A stretch of DNA of 64,000 nucleotides from Myxococcales bacterium (lineage in GTDB: Bacteria > Myxococcota > UBA796 > SXON01): NCBI GenBank assembly GCA_009692585.1, contig SHYX01000028.1, positions 1 to 64,000 of the forward strand, written 5' to 3'. This document shows, piece by piece, positions 17,269 through 26,468 of the stretch (the first letter of the stretch is position 1; each line of letters starts with the position of its first letter). The notes under the pieces are model-generated. The model was not told where the DNA came from and ran no database searches. It saw only the letters and a list, made by a program, of their open reading frames with translations. A program made the translations under genes and the position numbers.

Positions 17269-19025
17269 CCCGGACCTCCTCGGGCGATCCGACGGCGACG
17301 GATCATCGCCTGCTGGCAGTAGCCCTGCAAGTCCGACCCCGCGCCCTCGTGCACCGCCTTGATCAGCGCTTCGGCGTCGTCCGAGTGGATGTGGACGAGG
17401 CCGGCGACGGCGGCGCGCTGCAGGCGGGCGATGCCCGGCGCCACCGCGCCGAAGAAACCCTTGGGCTTGCACCACTCTCGGAACTGGCTGAGGGCCTCGG
17501 TGCCATTGAGCGCGGCCAGCGCCTCCCCGAGGGCTTCGGCTTCCCGGTCCCGCAGTCGCAACGTGGCATCGCGCTTGAGTCGCTGCAGTAGCGGCGCGAA
17601 CGCGGCTGTGGAGCCGCGACGGCCCAACATCGCCAGGGCGCGGGTCCGGACCTCGTCGTTGTCGGCAGCGGTGAGCCCGAGCAACAGCCGCGACACCTCG
17701 CCGGAGTCGGGTAGCGCCTCCAGCGTGTGCAGGACCTCGAGTTGCATCGTGAGGTCACCGCGGGCAGTGAGACGCTGCGCCGCGGCCAGCGCTCGGTCCG
17801 TATCCACATAGCGAAGGACACGGAGCAGCTCGCAGGCCAGCGCCGTCGGCGCCTCGTCCAACCACTGGACCAGCTCGTCGGCACGATCGGCGACGTAGTG
17901 CTCGATGAGTCGGCGGGTGATGCGCCGCGGGGCCTCGCCGGTCTCCCGCCTCAGCACGTCGACCAGGGTTCGCAGGTGGTCGCCGGGGAGCGCGTCGAGC
18001 AGCGCGTAGAGCTCGTGCGGCGCCTCGGTCGCGTCGCGAGACACACTGTGGAGGAAACGGCCGATCGCGGTGGCGGTGACGAAGCCTTCGAGGAAGGATC
18101 CGCAGGCACGATCGCTGGCTTCGTCGTGGAGCTGGGCGGTGGCCGCCGCGTACGCGAGGCGCACGGTGAGCGGGACCAGGCCCTCGGCGAACAGGAATTC
18201 GCGCGTCTCGATCAGGTGGGGCGCCACGTCCTCGAAGCGGAGGGGATCGACGGGATCGCCGAGGACGGCCAGCAGGTCCTCACAGAGCCGCACGGCCATC
18301 TCCGGGACGGCGGTGGTGTCGTCCTCGCGGAGGAGCTCATCGAGGGCCGGACGCGGCACCTCGCGCAGGAACACGCGCACAAGGGTTGGACGCAGCGGCA
18401 CCGGGAGGTCGAAGTCCGGGGGCGCGTCGATCTCGGCACCCTCGCCAGATTCGCCGACGGCGTCGTCGGTCTCGCTCGTTTCGGTGTCGGCGACAAACCC
18501 CTCGACCGCGTCAAAAGAGATGTGCGTAAAGCCAGCTTTCCAGAGCAGGACAACGAGATCGTCCTCGGTCTGTCGCACGCCGATGTACCGGATGGACACC
18601 ACCTCGAGGAGCTTCAGCAACTCGTGCCAATCGAGGCCCGGCCGCAGCACGACCCGCCGGATCCCGTCGCGATACAGGCGGAACGCCAGGGAGCGCTCGC
18701 GGTCCCGATCGAGGTACACGACCTCGGCGGCGTGCACCAACTCGAAGGGACGCACGTCCAGGTCGAGCTCCCCGTAGAGCGACAGGAACGCATCTGTCGT
18801 CCGGCGCAGGTTGTCGAGGAAGATGCGGATGGCTTCGTTCGTGGGCTCGTAGATGAGGAACGAGCGCGCCGCGCGTCCGAGCGCAAGCAGCACGGCGTTC
18901 GCCGCCTGCCCTCGAGGTGAGGATCCCGCCCTCCCCGCGGTTTGTTCCTCCTCGGAGTGCAGGTCCTCCTCGGAGTGCAGGTCCGCGTCGGCTGGGAGGT
19001 CGGGTTCCGGTTCAGTTTCAGTCAC
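17265..19025 (-). CDS. Large helical HEAT-repeat-like cytoplasmic protein
   Basis: 586 aa from GTG 19025. No signal peptide. The N-terminus is acidic with a six-residue duplication (DLHSEE twice), then a region (NAVLLALGRAARSFLIYEP, GLDWHELLKLLEVVSIRY) that also resembles the N-terminal half of the downstream HD protein in composition. The C-terminal third has HEAT-like helical pairs such as EVSRLLLGLTAADNDEVR and TRALAMLGRRGSTAAFAPL. No catalytic motif is visible. Translational coupling to the HD-GYP-like protein (ATGA) suggests the two work together, perhaps as a signalling or scaffold pair. Confidence 0.7.
   Translation of the reverse strand: MTETEPEPDLPADADLHSEEDLHSEEEQTAGRAGSSPRGQAANAVLLALGRAARSFLIYEPTNEAIRIFLDNLRRTTDAFLSLYGELDLDVRPFELVHAAEVVYLDRDRERSLAFRLYRDGIRRVVLRPGLDWHELLKLLEVVSIRYIGVRQTEDDLVVLLWKAGFTHISFDAVEGFVADTETSETDDAVGESGEGAEIDAPPDFDLPVPLRPTLVRVFLREVPRPALDELLREDDTTAVPEMAVRLCEDLLAVLGDPVDPLRFEDVAPHLIETREFLFAEGLVPLTVRLAYAAATAQLHDEASDRACGSFLEGFVTATAIGRFLHSVSRDATEAPHELYALLDALPGDHLRTLVDVLRRETGEAPRRITRRLIEHYVADRADELVQWLDEAPTALACELLRVLRYVDTDRALAAAQRLTARGDLTMQLEVLHTLEALPDSGEVSRLLLGLTAADNDEVRTRALAMLGRRGSTAAFAPLLQRLKRDATLRLRDREAEALGEALAALNGTEALSQFREWCKPKGFFGAVAPGIARLQRAAVAGLVHIHSDDAEALIKAVHEGAGSDLQGYCQQAMIRRRRIARGGPG
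18946..18981. repeat. Two tandem copies of an 18-bp unit inside a coding region
   Basis: TCCTCCTCGGAGTGCAGG occurs at 18946-18963 and again at 18964-18981, encoding the repeated DLHSEE in the acidic N-terminus of the HEAT-like protein. The identical copies suggest a recent in-frame duplication or slippage. Confidence 0.9.
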
Positions 19026-19101
19026 GTTGGCAAGGGTACCACGGCGGGGCCTGGAGAGGGAGGCTGGTCGTGGCGCGCTCCCGCCGGTTAAGCCCCTGCG
19101 G

Positions 19102-20034
19102 ATGCGGCTCGTGGGCGACATCGGGGGCACCCACGTGCGATTCGCGCGCGCCGACCAGGGTCTCCACGACGAGGTCTCCTGGCCGAGCGCCGCGTTTTCG
19201 GGGGTCGGCGAGGCGCTGCGACGGTACGTCCGGCAGGCCGATCGCGCGCCGACCGCGATTGGCCTCGGCGTCGCCGGGCCGGTACTCGGCCGCCGCTGCG
19301 TCACGACGAATCTGCCCTGGGAGGTGGACGCGGACGTGCTCAGCGCGGAGTTCGGAGTGCCGGTGTGCCTGGTCAACGACTTCCACGCCGCCGCGCGGGG
19401 ACTGGCGGCCCTGGGCCCGGACGACGTCGTCCAACTGGGCGGTGACCGGCCGGTGGCGGGTGCACCGGTGGCCCTGCTCGGCGCCGGCACCGGCTTGGGC
19501 GAGGCGGTCGTCGTCGGAGACACGATCATCGCCGGCGAGGGGGGCCACGTCGAGTTCGGTCCCGGCACCGCACGCGAGGTGGCGCTGGCCGGATGGCTCA
19601 TCGCGGAGCGCGGACGTGCGGAATGGGAGGATGTGCTCTCGGGGCCGGGCCTCGTCAACCTGGCGCGCTTCAGTTTTGCGGAGCGAGGCGCGACCGTGCC
19701 GGCCTGGCTCGCCGAACCCGGGGCCCCGTCGCGGGCGCTTCGCGAACTGCCCGACGTCGCAGCCTGGTTCGCCGAACTCTATGGGGCAGAGGCAGGGAAC
19801 TGCGCGCTCCGGTGTCTGGCGCGCGGCGGGGTGTACCTGGCCGGGGGCGTCACACCTCACCTGCTGGATTTCCTTCGCCGCGAGGGCTTCCGCCGCCGCT
19901 TCGAAGCCAAGGGCCGCCTGGGGCGTGCCATCGCCGAGATTCCGGTCTATGTCGTGACCCACCCCGACCTCGGCCTGCTCGGCGCCGGACGAGAGCTCGC
20001 CCTGCTGGAGGACAAGTGCGCTATCAGCACGTGA
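19102..20034 (+). CDS. glk: Glucokinase
   Basis: 310 aa from ATG 19102. The ATP-binding phosphate loop of the Glk family is at the N-terminus (MRLVGDIGGTHVRFA), the catalytic-Asp loop reads VCLVNDFHAAARG, and further landmarks are LLGAGTGLGEA and EGGHVEFGPGT. GGVYLAGGVTPHLLDF is the second phosphate/adenosine region. It phosphorylates glucose with ATP in the cytosol. It is the first of five genes each joined to the next by a four-base stop/start overlap, and diverges from the HEAT-like operon across 76 bp. Confidence 0.9.
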   Translation: MRLVGDIGGTHVRFARADQGLHDEVSWPSAAFSGVGEALRRYVRQADRAPTAIGLGVAGPVLGRRCVTTNLPWEVDADVLSAEFGVPVCLVNDFHAAARGLAALGPDDVVQLGGDRPVAGAPVALLGAGTGLGEAVVVGDTIIAGEGGHVEFGPGTAREVALAGWLIAERGRAEWEDVLSGPGLVNLARFSFAERGATVPAWLAEPGAPSRALRELPDVAAWFAELYGAEAGNCALRCLARGGVYLAGGVTPHLLDFLRREGFRRRFEAKGRLGRAIAEIPVYVVTHPDLGLLGAGRELALLEDKCAIST

Positions 20035-21095
20035 ACGTCGTGATCGTAGGGGCGGGCATCAACGGCCTGTGCACCGCCTGGCAACTCGCCGGCGAGCTCG
20101 ACGGCGCGGAGATCGTCCTGGTCGATCGTTTCCCCCCGGGCCACACCCGAGGCTCCAGCCACGGCGAGGAGCGCATCACCCGTTCGAGCTACGAGAGTGC
20201 GGCCTGGGTGGCGGCCAGCACGCGGTCCCGGACCGAGCTGTGGCCGGCGCTGGAGGCGACGCTTGGGCAAGCGCTCGTGGTGCCGGGCACGGCCGTCTTG
20301 TGGGGTCCGGAGAACGGGCCGCTGCCGTTGTACGCGGCGGCCTGCCGGATGGCGGGGTCGGGGGTGGAAGAGGTGGACGTCGCCACGGCGCGGGCACGGT
20401 TCCCCCACATGACCTTTGCTGGCGCCGAGCGCGTACTCCACGACCACCTGGCCGGCGTCATCGCGGCGGCGCGGACGATGCGCGGGCTGGAGGCGTGGCT
20501 CGACGCAGCGGGTGTCCGTCGGGTCCAGGGAACCGTGGCCGCGATCGTCGAGGACAGCACGGGCGTCCTGGTGACGACGGCCGACGATGCGATCCGCGCC
20601 GAGGCCGTCGTGGTGACCGCCGGACCGTGGGTCGGCGCGCTCGTTCCGGCCTTGCGAGACCGGGCCGCGCCCCTCCGTCAGCACGTCGGGTACTGGCAGA
20701 TGGACGCGCAGGCGGGTCGCACCCCGCCCTGGGTGCACCTGGGCAAGGCCGGGCTGCACTACGGGCTGCCGACGCTCGCCGGCGGCGTAATGAAGGCGGC
20801 GAAACACCGGGTCGTGGGCCCGGGGGACGATCCGGACGCGGAGGTCGACGCCGACCTCGCGGAACTCGACGAGGTCGGGGTCCGGTTGGCGGACTGGTTT
20901 GCCCCGGGTCCCGGCTCGCGGCTCCACGCGGACACCTGCTTCTTCACGGCCGTGGCGGACGAGGCGTTCATCCTGGAGGAGCCACCGGGGCAGACGCGGG
21001 TGCTCGCGGTCTCGGCCTGTAGCGGTCACGCGTTCAAGCTGGCCCCGCTGACCGGCGAGGCCGCCGCACGCTGGGCGGTTCGCGTCGCCGGATGA
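20031..21095 (+). CDS. FAD-dependent amine oxidase of the monomeric sarcosine oxidase/N-methyltryptophan oxidase type
   Basis: 354 aa from GTG 20031 (GTGA overlap with glk). The Rossmann FAD motif is VVIVGAGINGLCTAWQLA with E/D at the end of the second strand (VLVDRF). RGSSHGEERITRSSY matches the R-G-S-S-H-G motif of monomeric sarcosine oxidases. DTCFFTAVADEAFILE holds a Cys at the site of the covalent 8-alpha-cysteinyl-FAD link, and SGHAFKLAP matches SGHGFKFAP. These enzymes oxidatively demethylate N-methyl amino acids, releasing H2O2 and formaldehyde. The substrate here cannot be told from sequence alone. Confidence 0.83.
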   Translation: MNVVIVGAGINGLCTAWQLAGELDGAEIVLVDRFPPGHTRGSSHGEERITRSSYESAAWVAASTRSRTELWPALEATLGQALVVPGTAVLWGPENGPLPLYAAACRMAGSGVEEVDVATARARFPHMTFAGAERVLHDHLAGVIAAARTMRGLEAWLDAAGVRRVQGTVAAIVEDSTGVLVTTADDAIRAEAVVVTAGPWVGALVPALRDRAAPLRQHVGYWQMDAQAGRTPPWVHLGKAGLHYGLPTLAGGVMKAAKHRVVGPGDDPDAEVDADLAELDEVGVRLADWFAPGPGSRLHADTCFFTAVADEAFILEEPPGQTRVLAVSACSGHAFKLAPLTGEAAARWAVRVAG

Positions 21096-23707
21096 AGCTC
21101 AGCGTCGTCGGGGCGGCCGAGCACAATCTGCGCGGTGTGGACGTGCAGATCGAGCATGGCTCGTTCACCGTCGTCTGCGGGGTGAGCGGCTCCGGCAAGA
21201 CGTCGCTGGCGTTCGACACGCTCCACGCCGAGTCGCAACGCCGCTTTGTCGAGTCGATGACCGCCTGGGTGCGCGCCCAGGTGGGGCAGGCGCCGCGGCC
21301 GGCCTACGAACAGATGACCGGCCTGCTACCAAGCATCGGGGTGGCACAGCGCGGCCCGGGTTCGGCGAGCGTTCGGGCAACGGTCGCGACATCTGGAGAA
21401 CTCTACGACCTGTTCCGGGTGTTGTACGCCCGCGCCGGGACCTTGCACTGTCCTGGATGCGGGGACGCCGTGGTCGCCACCACGGTCGACGTCATCGTGC
21501 GCGAGTTGGCCGGGATGCCCGACGGCACCCCGCTCACCCTCCTGGCTCGCGTCGCCAGGGGGCGAACGACCCCGCTGGCGCCGCTCTTCACGGACCTGTC
21601 CCGGCAGGGCTTCCTGCGTGGGCGGGTGGACGGCGTGCCGGTGATGCTCGACCTGCCGGCGCCGACGACGCCGGGGCCGCACGACGTGGAGCTGGTCGTC
21701 GATCGGATGAAGGTCTCGGCCGACCGGCGCGAACGCCTCCAGGAGGCCGTGGCCACCGCGTTGCGTGCCGGCCGGGGGGCGCTCTCGGTCGAGGCCGGTG
21801 ACGCCGTCCGCCACTTTGCCACCCGTCCCCTCTGCGCGCGCTGCGAGCGCGAGCTGCCGCCGCTGTCGCCGCGGTTGTTCTCGTTCAACAGCCCGGTCGG
21901 TGCCTGTCGGACGTGCCAGGGGGTCGGGCAGGTCGTCGAGATCCAGGAGTCGGGCCTCGTCGACGCGCGCCGGTCCCTTGCCGACGGCGCGGTCCTGACC
22001 TGGAGCGAGGCCAACCGGGCGCTGATGCTCCGCTGGGCGGAGAAGGCGGGGATCGCCACCGACGTGGCGTGGTCGGCCCTGCCCTGGGAGGCGCGCGACC
22101 GGCTGCTGCAGGGCGAGGGGGGCACCGAGGGCATCGTCGCGACCGCAAAGAGGCGGCCCGACGAGCGCTGGACCTTGGAGAAGCCCTGTCCGGCGTGCGC
22201 CGGCGCGCGCCTGTCCCCGGAGGCCCGCGCGGTTCGATGCGGCGGCCGCTCCCTACCCGAGCGGTTGGCGCTCCCGGTCGCGGCGGGGCTGGCCGCGCTC
22301 GCCGAGATTCCCCGCACGCCGGTGACCGCGCCAGTGCTCGAGGAACTGGAGCGCCGGCTGTCCTTCCTGGTCCGGGTCGGGCTCGACTACATCACCCTTG
22401 ATCGGGCCGCGACGACGTTGTCTGGGGGCGAATGGCAGCGCCTTCGTTTGGGTGCGCAGATCGGCAACCAACTCAGCGGCGTGCTGTATGTCCTCGACGA
22501 GCCCACGGCGGGGCTACACCCGGAGGACACCGGACGGTTGGTCGGGCTGCTCCGGGAGCTCTGTCAGCTCGGCAATACCGTGCTCGTGGTCGAACACGAC
22601 CCGGTGGTGCTCGACGCTGCCGATCACGTCATCGAGGTCGGACCCGGCGCGGGGGTCGAGGGCGGGCGGTTGGTATTTTCGGGGACGCCGGCCGCGTTGC
22701 GACAGGCGCCGACCCTCACCGGGCGGTGGCTGCGGGGGGAGCTGGCGGTCGGGCCGCACGCGCGGCTGACCCCCCGCGCGTTCCTTGGATTGGAGGGGCT
22801 GTCCGGGCGCTGGTTGCGTGGCGACGCCGCGCTGCCGCTCGGTGTGCTCGCGGTGGTGACGGGGCCCAGCGGTGCCGGGAAGTCCTCGTTGATCTTCGAT
22901 ACGTTGGCGCCCGCGTTGCTGGAGCGTGTGGGCCTGCCGCTGGAGCGCCTGCTGGGCCAGCAAAGCGTCACCCGTGTGGTCAACGTGGACGGCAGCCCGC
23001 TCGCGAAGGCCGGCCGCTCCACGGTCGCGACCGCAACCCGCATCTTCGAGACCATCCGGCAGCTGTACGCGCGCACCCCGGAGGCGAAGGCGCGCGGCTT
23101 TGGCCCCGAGCGATTCTCCACGGCGGTGGCCGGCGGCCGCTGCGAGGCGTGCCAGGGCGAGGGGTCCCGCCGGGTCTCGATGCACGTGCTGCCCGACGTC
23201 GTGGTGCCCTGTGAAGTGTGTGAGGGGCGTCGTTTCGACGAGGCGACGCTGTCGGTCACGTGGAAGGGTCACAGCGTCGCCGACGTGCTCGCAGGCAGCG
23301 TGCGCGCCGCACGCGGGCTGTTCGGCAGCGTTCCCGCCATCGCCGGAGTGCTCGAGACGCTGGACGCGCTCGGCCTCGGGTATCTGCCACTGGGCCAGGG
23401 GGTCGACAGCCTGTCCGGCGGCGAGGCCCAACGGCTGAAGCTCGCGCGCGAACTGGGCAAGCCGGGCGACGTCGCGGGCGCGTTGTATCTGCTGGACGAG
23501 CCGTCCATCGGCCTGCACCCGGCCGACGTCGCCGTGCTGGTCGAGGCGCTGCGTCGGTTGGTGACCATGGGGGGCAGCGTGATCGCGGTCGAGCACGACC
23601 CGATCTTCATCGCGGCCTGCGACTGGGAGGTGCGGATGGGGCCGGGCGCCGGGCCCGCGGGTGGGCGCGTCGTCGCCTCCGGGGCCACACGGGCCCCGAC
23701 GCCGTGA
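21092..23707 (+). CDS. UvrA-family ABC ATPase (UvrA paralogue)
   Basis: 871 aa, shorter than the ~940 aa of canonical UvrA. It has two ABC ATPase units: Walker A motifs GVSGSGKTSLAFDTL and GPSGAGKSSLIFDTL, and signature motifs LSGGEWQRLRLG and LSGGEAQRLKLARELG, each followed by a Walker B (VLDEPTAGLHPED, LLDEPSIGLHP). Zinc-finger Cys pairs CPGC/CARC and CEACQGEG/CEVCEGRR are present, as is LSPRLFSFNSPVGAC. The segment that binds UvrB in canonical UvrA looks shortened. UvrA2-type paralogues are linked to tolerance of DNA-binding drugs. The neighbours are metabolic, so this is unlikely to be the main uvrA. Confidence 0.85.
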   Translation: MKLSVVGAAEHNLRGVDVQIEHGSFTVVCGVSGSGKTSLAFDTLHAESQRRFVESMTAWVRAQVGQAPRPAYEQMTGLLPSIGVAQRGPGSASVRATVATSGELYDLFRVLYARAGTLHCPGCGDAVVATTVDVIVRELAGMPDGTPLTLLARVARGRTTPLAPLFTDLSRQGFLRGRVDGVPVMLDLPAPTTPGPHDVELVVDRMKVSADRRERLQEAVATALRAGRGALSVEAGDAVRHFATRPLCARCERELPPLSPRLFSFNSPVGACRTCQGVGQVVEIQESGLVDARRSLADGAVLTWSEANRALMLRWAEKAGIATDVAWSALPWEARDRLLQGEGGTEGIVATAKRRPDERWTLEKPCPACAGARLSPEARAVRCGGRSLPERLALPVAAGLAALAEIPRTPVTAPVLEELERRLSFLVRVGLDYITLDRAATTLSGGEWQRLRLGAQIGNQLSGVLYVLDEPTAGLHPEDTGRLVGLLRELCQLGNTVLVVEHDPVVLDAADHVIEVGPGAGVEGGRLVFSGTPAALRQAPTLTGRWLRGELAVGPHARLTPRAFLGLEGLSGRWLRGDAALPLGVLAVVTGPSGAGKSSLIFDTLAPALLERVGLPLERLLGQQSVTRVVNVDGSPLAKAGRSTVATATRIFETIRQLYARTPEAKARGFGPERFSTAVAGGRCEACQGEGSRRVSMHVLPDVVVPCEVCEGRRFDEATLSVTWKGHSVADVLAGSVRAARGLFGSVPAIAGVLETLDALGLGYLPLGQGVDSLSGGEAQRLKLARELGKPGDVAGALYLLDEPSIGLHPADVAVLVEALRRLVTMGGSVIAVEHDPIFIAACDWEVRMGPGAGPAGGRVVASGATRAPTP

Positions 23708-24483
23708 GCATGCTGTGGCTTTTGGCAGCCTGTGGGGCGTGCGCTCCGTCGCCGTTGCCGCCTCACGTCGCGACAGGAGCGACATTTTCTCTGTTGACCT
23801 ACAACGTGAACTTCGAACGCGATGACCCAGCTACCATCGATGCGATCGCGACCGCGGACGCGGATATCGTGCTGCTCCAGGAGACGACGCCATCGTGGGA
23901 GGCGGCGATTCGGGCGCGGCTGGGCGACCGCTACCGCCACATCGAGTTTCGCGACCATCTTCCGGATGGCGGGATGGGGGTACTGGCGCGGTGGCCCGTG
24001 GTGTCCGCGCCGCCGCTGCCGTCGCCGGTCGGGAAGTTTCCCGCCTGGTGTCTGGTCGCCGAGACGCCGCTCGGCGCGCTGGGCGTCCTCCACGCCCATC
24101 TGCACCCGCCGGTGGACGAAAATGGTCTGTTTACCGGCTATTTCACCACCACGGGGCTACGCGAGACCGAGCTGCGCAGCCATCTGGGGTGTGCGGCCTC
24201 CGCTCCCGATGTCGTCGCCGGCGACCTCAACGAGGAAGTGGGCGACGCGGTCGATCTCCTGATCGCGGCCGGCTTCGCCGACGCGGCATCGGCGTTCCCC
24301 CCGCCGACGCGTACCTGGGCATGGCCGCTGGGCTGGTGGGAGTTGAGCGGTCGGCCCGACCACGTGTTTTTACGGGGCGATCTCGTGGCGGTCGAGGTGC
24401 GGGTCATCGAGGCCGGCGGGTCGGATCATCGGCCGCTGCGCGTGGTCCTGGGTCGGGTCGGCGCTGCGGGTGAGGCGCGGTGA
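23704..24483 (+). CDS. Endonuclease/exonuclease/phosphatase-family lipoprotein
   Basis: 259 aa from GTG 23704 (GTGA overlap with the UvrA-like gene). A short lipoprotein signal ends LLAAC. The EEP (DNase I/AP endonuclease-like) fold is marked by LLTYNVNFERDD, IVLLQET, GDLNEEVGD and the C-terminal GGSDHRPL, which carry the Asn, Glu, Asp and Asp-His residues that bind metal and catalyse phosphodiester or phosphomonoester hydrolysis. Export as a lipoprotein suggests an extracellular nuclease or lipid/sugar phosphatase rather than DNA repair. Confidence 0.82.
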   Translation: MSMLWLLAACGACAPSPLPPHVATGATFSLLTYNVNFERDDPATIDAIATADADIVLLQETTPSWEAAIRARLGDRYRHIEFRDHLPDGGMGVLARWPVVSAPPLPSPVGKFPAWCLVAETPLGALGVLHAHLHPPVDENGLFTGYFTTTGLRETELRSHLGCAASAPDVVAGDLNEEVGDAVDLLIAAGFADAASAFPPPTRTWAWPLGWWELSGRPDHVFLRGDLVAVEVRVIEAGGSDHRPLRVVLGRVGAAGEAR

Positions 24484-24950
24484 CGCGGACGCTGCGCCGG
24501 CTCGCGGCGGTGGTCGCACTTGTCGCGACACTGTTTGCGAGCCTGGTGACACACGTTCCGGGGCCCCGGGCGTTCGGCGACGACGCCGATCGGGCCGCCG
24601 TGCGCGCGGTCTGGGAGAGCGCCGGCGCCGCCGCGCGTCGGTTGCCGGACCCGCCCGCGTGGATGGACCCGCTCCTCTCGGACAAGACGGTGCATGTCTG
24701 TCTCTTTGCGCTTCCGGCGTTCGGGTGGGCGCTCGCTTCCGGCCGGCGCCTGCGCCGTCGCGCGCCGTGGTTGTTCCTCAGGCTCGGCGTGTGGGCCACC
24801 ATCGACGAGGGGAGCCAGGCGCTCCTGGGCCGCGACGGGGAGTGGTTGGATTTGGTGGCGAACCTGGCCGGGGTGTGCGTCGGTGTCGCCCTGGGGTGGG
24901 TGGTGGTTACGCTAATCAGCCTACACCGGCGGCAACCCACGCCGACGTAA
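24480..24950 (+). CDS. VanZ-like membrane protein
   Basis: 156 aa from GTG 24480 (GTGA overlap). Hydrophobic segments at about residues 8-25, 70-85, 95-108 and 128-147. The VanZ-type motifs DKTVHVCLFALPAFGWAL and IDEGSQALLGRDGEWLDL with NLAGVCVGVALG match the family pattern D-K-x-x-H ... D-E-x-x-Q ... R-x-x-x-x-x-D-x-x-x-N-x-x-G. Family function is poorly defined (teicoplanin resistance in one case). Its 3' end overlaps the convergent PAP2-diiron gene by 30 bp. Confidence 0.8.
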   Translation: MTRTLRRLAAVVALVATLFASLVTHVPGPRAFGDDADRAAVRAVWESAGAAARRLPDPPAWMDPLLSDKTVHVCLFALPAFGWALASGRRLRRRAPWLFLRLGVWATIDEGSQALLGRDGEWLDLVANLAGVCVGVALGWVVVTLISLHRRQPTPT

Positions 24951-26468
24951 CAGCTCCGGTCCGAACGCGAGCTTGGCAGACCAACTGGTCAGACGGGTGA
25001 CAAGTACCCACGCGTCGATGAACAACAGGTGCACCCGCAGGAGTGTCATACAACCTACCGTCGCGATGGCCCCGACAGCGGCGAAAATCCGGAACGGCCA
25101 CCACAGCGGGTAGCGCGCCAGCTCGGGGAAACGTTCGTGCATGCGCCAGATGCGTCCGAAGGGCGGCAGCAGGGTGGCGAAGTCGTAGCCGAGCTGGTGG
25201 GCGATCGAGTAGACCTCCAGCGACATCCACGGGATCGCCCGTGCGCCGCGGAGGAGGTTCGGGTTGAGGAGCAGGCCCAGGCCGGCGCGCCCGCCGCGTT
25301 GGCGCGCGAGCTCGCGGCTGACCAGCCAGTTCAGGGCGAGGTGGGCGGCCTCGTCGGCGCAGACGCGCACCACGAACGCGTCGAAGGCAGGGTTGCGGAG
25401 CGCGGGGTGGCCCTGGAGAAAGGGGATCGTGCCCGCGTCGAGGAAGGTCTCGAAGACCGGGGTGGACATGGCGACGAGCGGGGCGTCGACGTTGGGATCG
25501 AGGGTGTCGAACTGGTCGAGGACCAGGGCGTTTCCCAGCCCGGGCGCCAGGAGCGGAGCGTCGGCGGCCGCGAGGATGCGGCGCAGCCCGTCGGCATGCC
25601 GCCGCTCTTCGGCGGCGAACAGCCCGTAGAGCTGGGCGAGCGCCGGGGTGTCGCTCGCATCGCGAAGCAACTCGAAGTTCAGGCGCGCGATCTCCTCGAT
25701 GTAGATGACCTCGTTGAGCAGGCGGACCATCGTCGGGGGGAGCGGGCGCGCGGGAGGCGAGGGCAGGTCCTCCAGCCGCCACTGGTGCGCGACCACCCGG
25801 GTGAGGAGGGCGTCCACGGCGCGGGTGTCGACCATCGAGAGCCGCGCCGGTGCCGCCTTCCGGGCCTGGATGCGCCCGCTGGCCCAGAACGCGGCGGCGC
25901 CGACGGCGGCGCCGGCCGGAAGGTCGATGAGGTAGTGTTGTTTGGTGGTGAGGGTGGCCAATGTAACGGCGCCCGCCCAGACGAGCGGCAGGGCGCGGGC
26001 TCGCATGAGCCAACCCGACCAGTTGAGCGCCAGACCCCAGGCCAGCGCCACGTGCAGCGACGGCAGGCAGTTGCTGGGCGAGTCGGCGGCGCGCAGGTCG
26101 GCGAACTCGCGGAGGGTGAGCGAATCGCCGGCCGGAAGGGGCCAGGCCTCGCGCGGGTAGGTCGTCGGGTCGACGACAAACGCGAGGCCGCACGCCAACG
26201 AACACAGGGCGAGGGTTCCGAACAACCGCCGCGCCGCCGCGCCGTCCGGCACCAACAACCATGCCAGGAGGGCCGCCTTGGTCCCGGAGCCGTAGATCCA
26301 GATCGTCCACGGCCACAAGGGAACCGCCGCGTCGATCGCGCTGACGGGGAGGACGTGGCCGGGCCCGGCGAGCTTTCCGAGGCCGTAGCAGCCCAGGACC
26401 ACCACGCCTGACGCGAGCCAGCCGGCTACCCGTTTGGCGATGTCGAACGGGGATCTGCCGCCGATCAC
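24921..26468 (-). CDS. Fusion of PAP2-type membrane phosphatase and ferritin-like diiron domain
   Basis: 515 aa from GTG 26468 (GTGA overlap with the prenyl synthase). Residues 1-200 form several membrane helices with PAP2-like motifs: PSNCLPSLHVA (His139) and KQHYLIDLPAG (His178, Asp182), the phosphate-transfer residues of that family. The C-terminal part (about 215-400) has the four-helix diiron pattern: Glu258/259 in YIEEIARLNFELL, Glu288-x-x-His291 in AAEERRH, Glu340, and Glu373-x-x-His376 in ADEAAH. Ferritin-like diiron domains of this layout are often oxygenases or desaturases. Coupled to a prenyl diphosphate synthase, it may dephosphorylate and then oxidise a polyprenyl chain; that function is inference. 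Confidence 0.78.
   Translation of the reverse strand: MIGGRSPFDIAKRVAGWLASGVVVLGCYGLGKLAGPGHVLPVSAIDAAVPLWPWTIWIYGSGTKAALLAWLLVPDGAAARRLFGTLALCSLACGLAFVVDPTTYPREAWPLPAGDSLTLREFADLRAADSPSNCLPSLHVALAWGLALNWSGWLMRARALPLVWAGAVTLATLTTKQHYLIDLPAGAAVGAAAFWASGRIQARKAAPARLSMVDTRAVDALLTRVVAHQWRLEDLPSPPARPLPPTMVRLLNEVIYIEEIARLNFELLRDASDTPALAQLYGLFAAEERRHADGLRRILAAADAPLLAPGLGNALVLDQFDTLDPNVDAPLVAMSTPVFETFLDAGTIPFLQGHPALRNPAFDAFVVRVCADEAAHLALNWLVSRELARQRGGRAGLGLLLNPNLLRGARAIPWMSLEVYSIAHQLGYDFATLLPPFGRIWRMHERFPELARYPLWWPFRIFAAVGAIATVGCMTLLRVHLLFIDAWVLVTRLTSWSAKLAFGPELLRRRGLPPV

Noticed and set aside
21092..23707. Canonical uvrA of the nucleotide excision repair system
   Set aside because: The protein is about 70 residues short and sits in a metabolic gene chain; it fits a paralogue better.
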